Positions 49,528-58,511 of a DNA stretch of 64,000 bases are shown piece by piece (the first letter of the stretch is position 1; the number at the start of each line of letters is the position of its first letter). The stretch lies in assembly GCF_003202235.1 (NCBI RefSeq), contig NZ_MASU01000005.1, positions 1,116,001 to 1,180,000 on the forward strand. Reading direction: 5' to 3'. The position numbers were made by a program, and so were the translations under genes. The stretch is from Prauserella flavalba. GTDB taxonomy: Bacteria > Actinomycetota > Actinomycetes > Mycobacteriales > Pseudonocardiaceae. Below the pieces are notes generated by a model. That model worked only from the letters and a program-made list of their open reading frames with translations, did not search any database and was not told the origin of the DNA.

Positions 49528-51009
49528 GTGCAGGTCAACGCCGCCCCAGCGGCAGGGGGATCCACCGCTGCCCAGCTTCGCCAGCCCCCTGGGTTCGGCA
49601 CGCTCTTCTTCACCGAACTGTGGGAGCGGTTCAGCTTCGCCGGGATGCGGGCGATCCTCGTGCTGTTCATGGCCGCGCCCATCGCGGAGGGCGGGCTCGG
49701 GCTCGGCGCGGTCACCGCGGCCAGCCTCTACGCCGTGTACAACTCGATGGTCTACATGCTGTCACTGCCCGGCGGCTGGATCGCCGACCGGCTCTGGGGC
49801 TCCCAGAAGGCCGTGTTCGTCGGCGGCTGCACGATCGCGGCGGGCCATCTGGTGCTCACCATCCCGGCGGTGCCCACCTCCTACGCCGCGCTCGTGCTGA
49901 TCGCCATCGGCACCGGCACGCTCAAGGCCAGCGTGCCGACCATTCTCGGCGGCCTCTACGCGCCGGACGACCCGCGCCGGGACCCCGGCTTCACGCTCTA
50001 CTACCTGTCCATCCAGATCGGCGGCTTCACCGCGCCGTTCGTCACCGGTGCCCTCGCCGTGGCGTTCAACTGGCACGTCGCCTTCGCCGCCGCCGGGATC
50101 GGGATGCTGCTCGGTCTCGCCGTCTATACCGTCGGCCGCAAGAAGTTCGGCGACGTCGGCGCCACCGCACCGCAGCCGGCCACGCCCGAGGAACGGCGCA
50201 AGGTCGGCCGCAAGGCGCTGCTCTGGGGCGGGGCCGCCGCGGCGCTGCTCGCGATCGACATCCTGCTCGGCTGGTTCAGCCTGGGCCAGCTGATCAACAT
50301 CATGAGCATCGTCGGGCTCGTCGTGCCGGTCGTGTACTTCGCCGCGATGTTCCGCACGCCCGAGGTGACGGCGGCGGAGAAGTCCCGGCTGTGGGCGTTC
50401 GTCTGGTTCTTCGTCGCCGCGGCCCTGTTCTGGCTCGTCTACGACCAGGCGGGCTCCACGGTCAGCCTGTTCATCAAGGACAGCACCGATCGCACGATGT
50501 TCGGCTGGGAGGTTCCGGTCGGCTTCTTCCAGTCCGCGCACGCCGCGTTCATGATCACGCTCGGCAGCGCGTTCGTGCTCATCTGGGCAAAGATGGGTCG
50601 CCGCCAGCCGAAAACGCCGGCGAAGTTCGGTATCAGCCTGACCTTCATCGGCGCGTCCTTCCTGCTGCTCGGCCTCGCCGCGACCACGGCGACCGACGGC
50701 GACAAGGCGCTCGTCTGGTGGATCGTCGGGTTCTTCTTCCTGCAGGGCGTCGCTGAGACCCACCTCGGACCGGTCGGCCTGAGCGCGTCGAGCAAGCTCG
50801 CGCCCGCGCGGTTCGCCACGCAGACCATCGGCCTGTGGTACCTCTCCACGGCCACCGGCGGCGCGATCCAGGGCCAGGTCGTGAAGCTGCAGAACGTGCT
50901 GAGCCCGCCGGTGTACTTCGCGTCGCAGGGCCTGTTGCTCGTGCTCGCGGGCGTGATCCTCTTCCTGGCGGCGCGCCGGATCAAGGGCCTCATGGGTGAG
51001 GCCGCGTGA
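49528..51009 (+). CDS. POT/PTR-family transporter (peptide:H+ symporter type)
   Basis: A 493-residue proton-coupled oligopeptide transporter-type protein. FFTELWERFSFAGMRAILVLFMA near the N-terminus contains the ExxER motif, followed by GGWIADRLWGSQKAVFVGG and the PTR signature around GLYAPDDPRRDPGFTLYYLSIQIGGFTAPFVTGALA. About 12-14 helices. GTG 49528 with GGAGG 4-5 nt upstream. POT proteins normally carry di- and tripeptides, but some plant members carry glycosides. Here, coupled to a rhamnosidase by GTGA overlap, it may import a rhamnosylated compound (inference). Confidence 0.9.
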   Translation: MQVNAAPAAGGSTAAQLRQPPGFGTLFFTELWERFSFAGMRAILVLFMAAPIAEGGLGLGAVTAASLYAVYNSMVYMLSLPGGWIADRLWGSQKAVFVGGCTIAAGHLVLTIPAVPTSYAALVLIAIGTGTLKASVPTILGGLYAPDDPRRDPGFTLYYLSIQIGGFTAPFVTGALAVAFNWHVAFAAAGIGMLLGLAVYTVGRKKFGDVGATAPQPATPEERRKVGRKALLWGGAAAALLAIDILLGWFSLGQLINIMSIVGLVVPVVYFAAMFRTPEVTAAEKSRLWAFVWFFVAAALFWLVYDQAGSTVSLFIKDSTDRTMFGWEVPVGFFQSAHAAFMITLGSAFVLIWAKMGRRQPKTPAKFGISLTFIGASFLLLGLAATTATDGDKALVWWIVGFFFLQGVAETHLGPVGLSASSKLAPARFATQTIGLWYLSTATGGAIQGQVVKLQNVLSPPVYFASQGLLLVLAGVILFLAARRIKGLMGEAA

Positions 51010-53675
51010 CCCCGCTGCACGCCGTCGACCTCCGCTGCGAGCACCTCGCCGGAGTGCCCTGTGTGGACACTCCCGCACCGCGGCTGCGCTGGGCACTGCG
51101 CGCCGAGGGCCGGGGGCGGGCGCAGAGCGCGTACCGGGTCCTCGTCTCCACCGATCCCGCGGACCTCGCCGCCGAGCGCGGCACCGTGTGGGACTCGGGC
51201 ACGGTCCCGTCCGCCGACCACATCGAGGTGCCCTACGGGGGCCCGCCGCTCACACCGGGCGGCACGTACCACTGGACGGTGCGGGTGCACGACGAGTACG
51301 GCATCCCCGGCCCCTGGAGCACGCCCGCCTCGTGGCGGACCGGCATCACGTGGTCCGCGCCGTGGATCGCCCACGACCGGCGCCACGACCCCGGTGTTGT
51401 CGACCCGGCGTTCCGCTACGGGCCCACCAACCGGCGTGGTATGCCACCCGCTCCCCTGCTCCGCCGGGAGTTCGCCGTCGACGGTCGACCGCGCTCGGCA
51501 ACCCTGTACGTGACGGCGCGCGGCCTCGCCGTGGTGGAGCTGAACGGGGCCGCCGTGGACGACGCCGAGCTGGTGCCCGGCTGGACCGACTACACGAAGC
51601 GCCAGCCGTATCACGCCGTCGACGTCACCGCGCTGCTGAAGCCGGGCGCGAACGTGCTCGGCGCGACGCTCGCCGACGGCTGGTTCTCGGGTTTCGTCGG
51701 CAGCGACCCCCGCAGGCCGGGCAACCTCTACGGCCGCAGGCCGTGGCTGCGCTGCGAACTGCACGTCGTCGGCGCCGACGGCGAGCGCACCGTCATCGGC
51801 ACCGACGAGCGGTGGCGCAGCGCGTACGGGCCCGTGCGCGGGGCGGACCTGTTGCGCGGCGAGTCCTACGACGCCCGCCTGGAGCGGCCCGGCTGGTCGG
51901 CGCCCGGTCCCGCCTGTGAGGACTGGCGGCCGGTGCTCGTCGAGCCGCACGACGGCGTGCCCATGGTGGCCGACCGCGGCGAGCCGGTGCGCGTCGTCGA
52001 GGAGCTGCCCGCGCTGCGGTGCGAGCGGCTCGCCGACGGCAGGCACATCGTCGACTTCGGACAGAACCTCGTCGGCCGCCTGCGCCTGCGGGTCCGCGCG
52101 GCCGAGGGCACCGTGGTGCGGCTGCGGCACGCCGAAGCGCTCGACACCGGCGGCGAGCTGTACCGGGAGAACCTGCGCACCGCCGACGCCGAGGACGTCT
52201 ACGTCGCCGCGGGCAGACCGGAGGAGACCTACGAGCCACGGTTTACCGTCCACGGTTTCCGCTACGCCGAGATCACCGGACCGCCCGAGCTGTCCACCAC
52301 GGACGTGGTGGCCCGGGTGCTGCACACCGACATGCCGTCGGCGGGCCGGTTCCGCTGCTCGGACGAGCTGGTGAACCGGTTGTGGAGCAACATCGTCTGG
52401 GGCCTGCGCGGCAACGTCGTGGGGCTGCCCACCGACTGCCCGCAGCGCGACGAGCGGATGGGCTGGCTCGCCGACGCGCAGGTGTTCGCGCCCACCGCGG
52501 CGCTGATCATGGACACCTCGGCGTTCTTCACCCGGTGGCTCGCCGACGTCGCCGACGCCCAGTCCGAGGAGGGCGTGTACGCGGACGTGGCGCCCAAGGT
52601 GCCCACCACCCGCGACGGCGCCCCGGCCTGGGCCGACGCGGGAGTGATCCTGCCGTGGCTGCTGTACCGCACCTACGGCGACACCGCGATCCTGCGTGAG
52701 CACTGGACGGCGATGCACCGCTACCTCACGTTCCTGCGGCGCACCAACCCGGATCTGCGCTGGCGGCACCGCAGGCACAACGACTACGGGGACTGGCTCT
52801 CGGCTGGGGAGGAGACCTCCCGCGAGCTGGTGGCGGCGGCGTACTGGGCCCACGACGCGCGGCTGATGGCCGAGATCGCGGGGGTGCTCGGGCTCGCCGA
52901 GGAGGCGGCCGACTACGCCGAGCTGCGGACCCGCCTGGTCGAGGCGTTCCGCGCCGATCATCTGGACGCCGAGGGAAAGGTCACCGGCGACACCCAGACC
53001 GGCTACGCGCTGGCGCTCGGCATGGATCTCGTGCCAGGTCACCTGCGTGAGCGTTGCGTGGCGCACCTCGTCGCCAACGTCGAGCGCCACGGCTGGCACC
53101 TCACCACCGGTTTTCTCGGCGTCGCCCTGCTGTGCCCCGTGCTCGCGGACACCGGGCACGCCGACGTCGCCCACCGGCTGCTGACCCAGCGCGGCTACCC
53201 CTCGTGGGGCTACACGATCGACCGCGGCGCCACCACCATCTGGGAACGCTGGAACGGCTGGACCGACGAGGACGGGTTCGCCTCGGCGCGGATGAACTCG
53301 CTCAACCACTACTCGCTCGGCTCGGTCGGCGCCTGGCTCGTCGAGGGCGTTGCCGGCCTTGCCGCGGCCGAGCCCGGGTACGCGCGGCTGCGGATCGCTC
53401 CCCGGCCGGGACCGCTGCGGTGGGCCGAGGCCGAGTACCGCTCGGTGCGCGGCACGGTCCGCTGCGGGTGGCAGCGCACGGATGACCGTATTCGGTTGGC
53501 GTTGACGGTGCCGCCCGGAGTGACCGCGACCGTGTGTCTGCCGGGCACCGGTGCCGTGTTCGAGGACGGCCGTCCGGCCGGGGGCGCCGACGGGGTCCTC
53601 GCTGCGGAGCCGGACGGGAGCGCACTGACCGTCAGCAGCGGGACCTACGTCCTCGAGCGAGTCCTCCCCGGGTGA
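51006..53675 (+). CDS. Alpha-L-rhamnosidase, GH78
   Basis: An 889-residue family 78 glycosidase that removes terminal alpha-L-rhamnose. N-terminal fibronectin-like and beta-jelly-roll domains (PRLRWALRAEGRGRAQSAYRVLVS, LNGAAVDDAELVPGWTDYTKR) precede the (alpha/alpha)6 catalytic barrel. GLPTDCPQRDERMGWLADAQ carries the general acid Glu483 and ATTIWERWNGW carries the likely base Glu747. No signal peptide, so it works on imported rhamnosides. GTG 51006 overlaps the transporter stop (GTGA). Under the GntR operator at 49407; L-rhamnose released could feed the isomerase-kinase operon opposite. Confidence 0.94.
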   Translation: MTPLHAVDLRCEHLAGVPCVDTPAPRLRWALRAEGRGRAQSAYRVLVSTDPADLAAERGTVWDSGTVPSADHIEVPYGGPPLTPGGTYHWTVRVHDEYGIPGPWSTPASWRTGITWSAPWIAHDRRHDPGVVDPAFRYGPTNRRGMPPAPLLRREFAVDGRPRSATLYVTARGLAVVELNGAAVDDAELVPGWTDYTKRQPYHAVDVTALLKPGANVLGATLADGWFSGFVGSDPRRPGNLYGRRPWLRCELHVVGADGERTVIGTDERWRSAYGPVRGADLLRGESYDARLERPGWSAPGPACEDWRPVLVEPHDGVPMVADRGEPVRVVEELPALRCERLADGRHIVDFGQNLVGRLRLRVRAAEGTVVRLRHAEALDTGGELYRENLRTADAEDVYVAAGRPEETYEPRFTVHGFRYAEITGPPELSTTDVVARVLHTDMPSAGRFRCSDELVNRLWSNIVWGLRGNVVGLPTDCPQRDERMGWLADAQVFAPTAALIMDTSAFFTRWLADVADAQSEEGVYADVAPKVPTTRDGAPAWADAGVILPWLLYRTYGDTAILREHWTAMHRYLTFLRRTNPDLRWRHRRHNDYGDWLSAGEETSRELVAAAYWAHDARLMAEIAGVLGLAEEAADYAELRTRLVEAFRADHLDAEGKVTGDTQTGYALALGMDLVPGHLRERCVAHLVANVERHGWHLTTGFLGVALLCPVLADTGHADVAHRLLTQRGYPSWGYTIDRGATTIWERWNGWTDEDGFASARMNSLNHYSLGSVGAWLVEGVAGLAAAEPGYARLRIAPRPGPLRWAEAEYRSVRGTVRCGWQRTDDRIRLALTVPPGVTATVCLPGTGAVFEDGRPAGGADGVLAAEPDGSALTVSSGTYVLERVLPG

Positions 53676-53689
53676 CCGTCATTGGTTGA

Positions 53690-54001
53690 CGATCGCTCCA
53701 GCGCCCCGGTCTCGACGGGCCAGGTCGCGCCGGCCCGGCCGACATCGGGGATTCCGCGTGGGAGACGGCTCTCGACGGGCTCCGCTTCCGTGAGCGCGCC
53801 GAGCGCACCCCGCCGCCGTCCGCGGTCACCGCCTCGAAGGAGAGCGCACCGGGAACCGCGTGCCTGCTCGGGGCGGCGACCGAGGCGGTGTCCGCGTTCG
53901 TGGAACTGATCGACCGGCCCGCGCCCCACGGCATTGCCGTCGAACCCGGTGGTGTGCCGCCGGCGCCGCTCTGCCAGCAAGCCGGTCACGCCACCGGCTG
54001 A
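53690..54001 (+). pseudogene. Probable gene remnant (no start codon), unknown function
   Basis: The 354-bp gap between the rhamnosidase and the next gene contains one open frame with coding-like third-position G/C bias, running from just after an in-frame TGA at 53687 to a TGA at 53999. It reads like the C-terminal part of a protein (DSAWETALDGLRFRERAE, ACLLGAATEAVSAFVELIDR). It has no plausible start codon or ribosome-binding site and I recognise no family. A decayed 3' end is the simplest explanation. Opposite-strand readings here look like shadows. Confidence 0.4.
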
Positions 54002-54029
54002 GCAGCGTGGCACGCACCCTGCCCCGGCC

Positions 54030-54650
54030 TCACACCAGCTCGGGCACCCTCAGGTGCGCGATGGCCAGCTCGAACTCCGAGACGTCGAGGCGCTCCGCGC
54101 CCGACTCTCGGATCACGCCCGCCCTGACCTCGTCGGCGCGTTCGCGGCTGCGCCGCATGGCGTCGACGCTGTCGTAGGCGACCGAGCCCACGCAGCGGCC
54201 GGAGCTCCGGTCGGTCAGCAGGCTCGCGCTGCAGAACCCCTCGAACGACTCGAGCGAGGGCAGGACGGTGTCGGTGAAGACGCCGGTCATCCGGTCGATC
54301 TGGCCGGGGTCCACGCGCAGCCAGGTGACCCGCGCGCAGGCACCGTCGCCGGCACGGTGGTCGCGGTGCAGCACCGCGATCTCCCACTCGTCGACCGTCA
54401 TGTCGCCGCCCATCAGGTCGTGGGCGCGCTCACGGAGCGCGGCGGCCGCCTCGGCGCTGGCGCGCATGGCCTCCGCCGTTTGCCAGGCGGTCGTGACGAT
54501 ACAGCGGCCGTCCTCCCGGTTGACGAGCATCGACAGGCCGATGCAGCCGTCCATGTCCAGTACCGCGGGCATCGCCGTGTCGCGGATGTTCGCCACCCCG
54601 TCGTCGACCGACGCCGTCCTCGCCCAGATCGTCGTGGACCGTGCGTACAC
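54030..54650 (-). CDS. Tandem ABM-like (dimeric alpha+beta barrel) protein
   Basis: A 206-residue protein that looks like two copies of an antibiotic-biosynthesis-monooxygenase-type domain. The first (YARSTTIWARTASVDDGVANIRDTAMPAVLDMDGCIGLSMLVNREDGRCIVTTAWQTAEAMRASAE) and second (VTWLRVDPGQIDRMTGVFTDTVLPSLESFEGFCSASLLTDRSSGRCVGSVAYDSVDAMRRSRE) halves align in pattern: helix, GF/GC turn, DR-SGRC, W/Y-D-S-xx-AM. A single chain would mimic the usual homodimer. The GTG at 54650 has AGGAGG 6 nt upstream. Function unknown; may be a monooxygenase or stress protein. Confidence 0.75.
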   Translation of the reverse strand: MYARSTTIWARTASVDDGVANIRDTAMPAVLDMDGCIGLSMLVNREDGRCIVTTAWQTAEAMRASAEAAAALRERAHDLMGGDMTVDEWEIAVLHRDHRAGDGACARVTWLRVDPGQIDRMTGVFTDTVLPSLESFEGFCSASLLTDRSSGRCVGSVAYDSVDAMRRSRERADEVRAGVIRESGAERLDVSEFELAIAHLRVPELV

Positions 54651-54775
54651 GATGCACCTCCTGCCGTCCGGGGGCGGCGTCCCGGTGACGCCACCGACAG
54701 GCCAACGCTCCTCCCCCCGCCCCGGCGCGGACAAGACCGCGCCGGAACGGAGTTTTGCATCGGGACCCTGGCCGG

Positions 54776-55531
54776 TCAGACCCGCTTCTCCCAGCGGAAG
54801 AGCCGCTTCGCCGCGAAGGCGCCGAGCAGCGTCCACGCCACCAGAACACCGACGGCGGGAGCCGCGTCCGCGAACTGCGAGCCGACGCCGAGCGAGGAGT
54901 CGTAGGCCAGGCGGGTGAGGTCGAGCAGCGCGCCACCGGGCAGCAGCAGCTGTACCACGTCCGGCCCCTCCACCCCGCCGGTCGCGGCCCAGATGACCGT
55001 CCCGATCAGAAACAAGAAGAACGGCATCGCCGCCATGTCCGCCTGCTGCGTGGTGGACACGAGGCCCGTGGTGGCGATCGCGAGCACGGTGCACATGCCG
55101 ACGGCGAGCAGGATTCCCAGCAGCAGCAACGGCACGTTCGAGGGCGCGGCCGGACCGAACGCCCACACGATCGCCACCACCACGAGGCACTGCACGAGGC
55201 CGAGCAGGAACGGCGGCGAGCTGAGCCCCGCGAGGATCGTCGCGTCCGAGCACTCGCTCGTGCGCAGCCGCTTCAGATAGAGGTCCTCCCGGCGCGTCGT
55301 CAGGGTCAGCGTGGTGGTGATGTAGACGGTCATCCCGCACATCAACGCGAGCTGCATCGCCACCGGCAGCGCCCAGCCCAGCCCGCCCAGCGTGTCCCTG
55401 CTGAACAGCACGAGCAACACGGCCATGCCGACCGGGAACAGTGTCGCGGTGCCGGCGACCGTCGCGTTGCGTCCGACGAGTTTCACCTCGGTGCGCAGCA
55501 GTGCCAGCAGTTGACGGCTGACGAGGTTCAT
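54776..55531 (-). CDS. ABC-2 type transporter permease
   Basis: A 251-residue membrane protein with six predicted helices, such as ATVAGTATLFPVGMAVLLVLF, ALPVAMQLALMCGMTVYIT and MAAMPFFLFLIGTVIWAA, and the linker TTRREDLYLKRLRTSECSD typical of ABC-2 exporters. The ATG overlaps the ATPase stop (ATGA). Works with the ATPase at 55528 as an exporter of unknown substrate; the pair sits next to a DesK/DesR-like two-component system, a common arrangement for lipid- or antibiotic-stress exporters. Confidence 0.9.
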   Translation of the reverse strand: MNLVSRQLLALLRTEVKLVGRNATVAGTATLFPVGMAVLLVLFSRDTLGGLGWALPVAMQLALMCGMTVYITTTLTLTTRREDLYLKRLRTSECSDATILAGLSSPPFLLGLVQCLVVVAIVWAFGPAAPSNVPLLLLGILLAVGMCTVLAIATTGLVSTTQQADMAAMPFFLFLIGTVIWAATGGVEGPDVVQLLLPGGALLDLTRLAYDSSLGVGSQFADAAPAVGVLVAWTLLGAFAAKRLFRWEKRV

Positions 55532-56493
55532 CGGGCCTCTCCTCCGTGCGACTCGGTGAGCGCGAAGGGCTCCGCGAGCTCGACGCGGTTGCGGTCGACC
55601 ACGCCGTGGAAGACGTCGTCGAGCGACGCGTGCTGGGCGCGGAACCGCAGCAGCGGCACCTGGCGAGCGCTGCGCCACTGCACGACGGCGGTCAGGTCGT
55701 GGTCGAGGTCGGTGGTCTGCAACTCCACTCGCCCCTGAGCGAGCCGGTCGCGGTCCAGCTCGCCGACAAAGTCCGGCAGCGTGCTGACCGGCGTCTCCCT
55801 CGGCAGGTCGAAGCCGATGCGGGCGCGTTCGGCGGCGAGGACGTCCACGAGGCTGCCCGAGACGGCGATCCGCCCCTCGTGCATGATCGCCAGCCGGTGA
55901 GCGAGGCTCTCCGCCTCGTCCAGGTAGTGCGTGGTCAGCACCATCGTCACGCCCTCGGCGAGCAGGGTCCTGATGACGTCCCAGGCCGCCTTGCGCGACT
56001 CCGGGTCCAGCCCGGTGGTCGGCTCGTCGAGGAACAGCAGCTCCGGTTTACCGAGTACGGCCAACAGCAGGTCCAGCCGCCGGCGTTCCCCGCCGGAGAG
56101 CTGCTTGACGCGCACATCGCGGCGGTGGGCCAGGTCGAGCAGCTGCATGGCCTCGTCGGCGTCGGAGCGTTTGCTGCTGAGGTCCTGCCACAGCGCGACG
56201 GTCTCGGTGACGGTGAGGTCGCCCGCGAAGCCGCTCTCCTGCAGCATCATGCCGACCCTGCTCGACAGCCTGCGCCGCTCGGCGTAGGGCTCCATGCCCA
56301 GCACGCGCACCGTTCCCGACGTGGGTCTGCGCAGGCCCTCCAGTGTCTCCAGCGTCGTCGTCTTCCCGGCCCCGTTGGTGCCGAGCAGCGCGAACAACTC
56401 GCCCCGCCGGACCTCGAAGTCGATCCCGCGCACGGCCTCGAACGAACCGTAGGAGCAGCGCAGTCCCGCTGCCTCGATCACTGGTGTGAGCAC
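55528..56493 (-). CDS. ABC transporter ATP-binding protein
   Basis: A 321-residue ABC ATPase with GTNGAGKTTT (Walker A), LQESGFAGDLTV (Q-loop), KQLSGGERRRLD (signature), LLFLDEPTTGLDP (Walker B) and LTTHYLDEAESLAHR (switch His). A C-terminal domain of about 90 residues (LQTTDLDHDLTAVVQWRSARQVPL) is typical of drug- or lipid-export ATPases. GTG 56493 is preferred; GTG 56481 is possible. Divergent from the histidine kinase, with ATGACAAATGTCAT between them. Confidence 0.92.
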   Translation of the reverse strand: MLTPVIEAAGLRCSYGSFEAVRGIDFEVRRGELFALLGTNGAGKTTTLETLEGLRRPTSGTVRVLGMEPYAERRRLSSRVGMMLQESGFAGDLTVTETVALWQDLSSKRSDADEAMQLLDLAHRRDVRVKQLSGGERRRLDLLLAVLGKPELLFLDEPTTGLDPESRKAAWDVIRTLLAEGVTMVLTTHYLDEAESLAHRLAIMHEGRIAVSGSLVDVLAAERARIGFDLPRETPVSTLPDFVGELDRDRLAQGRVELQTTDLDHDLTAVVQWRSARQVPLLRFRAQHASLDDVFHGVVDRNRVELAEPFALTESHGGEAR

Positions 56494-56574
56494 GCTGCCA
56501 CGGTAGGAAGCGCGGGGCGTGCACCACCAGTGCCGCCGATCACCGGTCGGCTCCCCGATTCGCAGGCAGAACCC

Positions 56575-56588
56575 ATGACAAATGTCAT
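56575..56588. promoter_or_regulatory. Palindromic response-regulator site candidate
   Basis: ATGACA-AA-TGTCAT, perfect 6-bp arms, in the 145-bp gap between the ABC exporter (minus) and the histidine kinase (plus). A NarL/DesR-type regulator is encoded in the kinase operon and would bind such a site to switch the exporter and itself. Confidence 0.6.
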
Positions 56589-56638
56589 CGCCCACCCCGT
56601 GGTGCGCGCCGGTCACCCGCGCACGGCATCCTGTAGCC

Positions 56639-57832
56639 ATGAGTGACGCCCCGCCGGTCGCCGCCCCCAACCCGGCGGGCATGCGCTGGCTGCGCCGCTA
56701 CATCTGGTTCTCGCTCGCACTGGTCGGGCTGTTCCCGCTCGCGGTCATGCCCGACCTGTTCACCGCCGATTTCGGCACGGTCAACCGCATACTGCTGACC
56801 GCGCTGGTGGTGCTCGCCGTCGTGCAGCGGACCCGTTTCATCGGCTACGCCGCGCGGGCCGTCGAGTTCACGCGGCGCCGCCCGGTCGAGCAGATCCTCA
56901 CCACGAGCGTCGCGGTGGTCGCGTGGGCGCACGCCGCGCGGTACACCTCGAATCCGGCGCTGTGGGCGCTGCTGCCCGCGGTCGTGGGCGGGGCCGGGGT
57001 GATCAGCGCGCCGCCCGAGTACCGGCGCAGGCTCTCGGGCGGGCTGGTGCTGGCGACGGCGGTGACGGGCGCGCTCGCGCTCTCGTGGCGCCGGGTCGAC
57101 GGTGTGCTCGTGCCGAACAGCGTGGTGGCCGCGGTGCTCATCGTGCTGGGGCTGGTGCTGGTGGACGTCACGTCGGCCCGCTTCTGGGAGCTGGTGCTCG
57201 AGCTGGACCGGGCCCGCGAGCTGGCCGGTGAGCTGGCGACGGCGCGGGAGCGGCTGCGGTTCGCCGCGGACCTGCACGACATCCAGGGGCACTCGCTGCA
57301 GGCGATCGTCCTCAAAGGCCAGTTGGCGGAGCGGCTGGTCGGCAAGGACGACGACGCGGCCCGCAGGCACGCGGCGGAGCTGACGGAGCTGGCGCGCTCG
57401 GCGCTGGCCGACACGCGCAAGCTCGCGCACGGCTACCGGGAGATCGGGCTGGTGACCGAGGCTGGCAACGCCGCCGAGCTGATGCGCGCGGCCGGTATCG
57501 ACGTCGAGGTCCGGGGCGACCCCGCCGCGATCGCGCCGCCGTTGCAGCAGCCGTTCAGCGCGCTCGTGCGCGAGGGCACGACGAACGTGCTGCGGCACAG
57601 CAGGGCGCAGCGGTGCGTGCTGGCGATCGAGGTGACGGACGGGGAGGTGACGGTGCGCATCGGCAACGACGGCGTGCGCCATCTCGGCGAGCCGGACGGT
57701 ACGGGCACCGGCGTGCACGGCCTGCGTGAACGGTTCGCCGTCGTCGGCGGCGCGGTGACGGCCGGGCGGGCCGGCGAGGACTGGTTCGAGCTCGCGGGCA
57801 CGGCCAGGGAACCGGGAGGTGGACCGCGATGA
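56639..57832 (+). CDS. Sensor histidine kinase, DesK/HisKA_3 type
   Basis: A 397-residue kinase with five or six N-terminal membrane helices (to about residue 185). Then come a coiled linker and the HisKA_3 dimerisation motif FAADLHDIQGHSLQAI (phospho-His213), and a degenerate HATPase with LREGTTNVLRHSRAQRC and GTGTGVHGLRERFAVVGG. ATG 56639 may be leaderless, as there is no clear ribosome-binding site. It overlaps the response regulator by ATGA. A membrane-state sensor by family resemblance. Confidence 0.92.
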   Translation: MSDAPPVAAPNPAGMRWLRRYIWFSLALVGLFPLAVMPDLFTADFGTVNRILLTALVVLAVVQRTRFIGYAARAVEFTRRRPVEQILTTSVAVVAWAHAARYTSNPALWALLPAVVGGAGVISAPPEYRRRLSGGLVLATAVTGALALSWRRVDGVLVPNSVVAAVLIVLGLVLVDVTSARFWELVLELDRARELAGELATARERLRFAADLHDIQGHSLQAIVLKGQLAERLVGKDDDAARRHAAELTELARSALADTRKLAHGYREIGLVTEAGNAAELMRAAGIDVEVRGDPAAIAPPLQQPFSALVREGTTNVLRHSRAQRCVLAIEVTDGEVTVRIGNDGVRHLGEPDGTGTGVHGLRERFAVVGGAVTAGRAGEDWFELAGTAREPGGGPR

Positions 57833-58431
57833 TCAGGGTCGTCCTTGCCGACGACGAGGACCTGGTGCGGGGAGCGCTGGCGAGCCTGCTGGAGCTGGAG
57901 GCGGACATCGAGGTGGTCGCGCAGGCCGGTGACGGCGCCACGGCGGTGGAGCTCGTGCGCGAGCACGAGCCGGATCTCGTGGTGCTGGACCTGGAGATGG
58001 CGGGCATGGACGGGCTCGCCGCCGCCGAGGCCATCCGCGGCGAGACGGACGTGCCGATCGTGATGGTCACCCGGCACGCCCGGCACGGGGTGCTCAAGCG
58101 CGCGCTGACGATCGGCGTCCGCGCGTTCGTGCCGAAGGTGACGCCCGCGCCGAAGCTCTCGGCGATACTGCGGGACGTGCACGCCGGAGGCCGCTACGTC
58201 GACCCTGAGCTGGCCGCGTCGGCACTGTCGGCGCGGGAGTGCCCGCTGAGCGAGCGCGAGCTGGAACTGTTGCGGCACAGCCACAACGGCGAGACGATCG
58301 CGGCCATCGCCGCGGCCACGCACCTCGCGCAGGGCACCGTGCGCAACTACCTCTCCTCGGCGATGGCGAAGCTGGGCGCCGAGACGCGCTACGCCGCCGC
58401 GCGCAGGGCGTGGGAGGAAGGCTGGCTCTGA
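57829..58431 (+). CDS. Response regulator, NarL/LuxR type
   Basis: A 200-residue two-domain regulator. The receiver domain has DDEDLVR near the N-terminus, phospho-acceptor Asp54 in VVLDLEM, Thr in MVTRHA and Lys in VPKVT. The C-terminal LuxR-type HTH is at about 140-195 (LSERELELLRHSHNGETIAAIAAATHLAQGTVRNYLSSAMAKLG). Cognate to the overlapping kinase and likely controller of the ABC exporter through the palindrome at 56575. Confidence 0.93.
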   Translation: MIRVVLADDEDLVRGALASLLELEADIEVVAQAGDGATAVELVREHEPDLVVLDLEMAGMDGLAAAEAIRGETDVPIVMVTRHARHGVLKRALTIGVRAFVPKVTPAPKLSAILRDVHAGGRYVDPELAASALSARECPLSERELELLRHSHNGETIAAIAAATHLAQGTVRNYLSSAMAKLGAETRYAAARRAWEEGWL

Positions 58432-58511
58432 GCCCGATGATGGATACCGGCGCCCACAGATACACCATGTGACTGAGGCACATCGGACGAACGACGCATA
58501 ACGTCGCGGCA

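Noticed and set aside
50439-53309. 956-codon minus-strand open frame opposite the rhamnosidase and transporter
   Set aside because: It is the antisense shadow of two well-supported genes; its composition is Arg/Gly/Val-rich with no domain, and high G/C third positions keep the opposite strand open.
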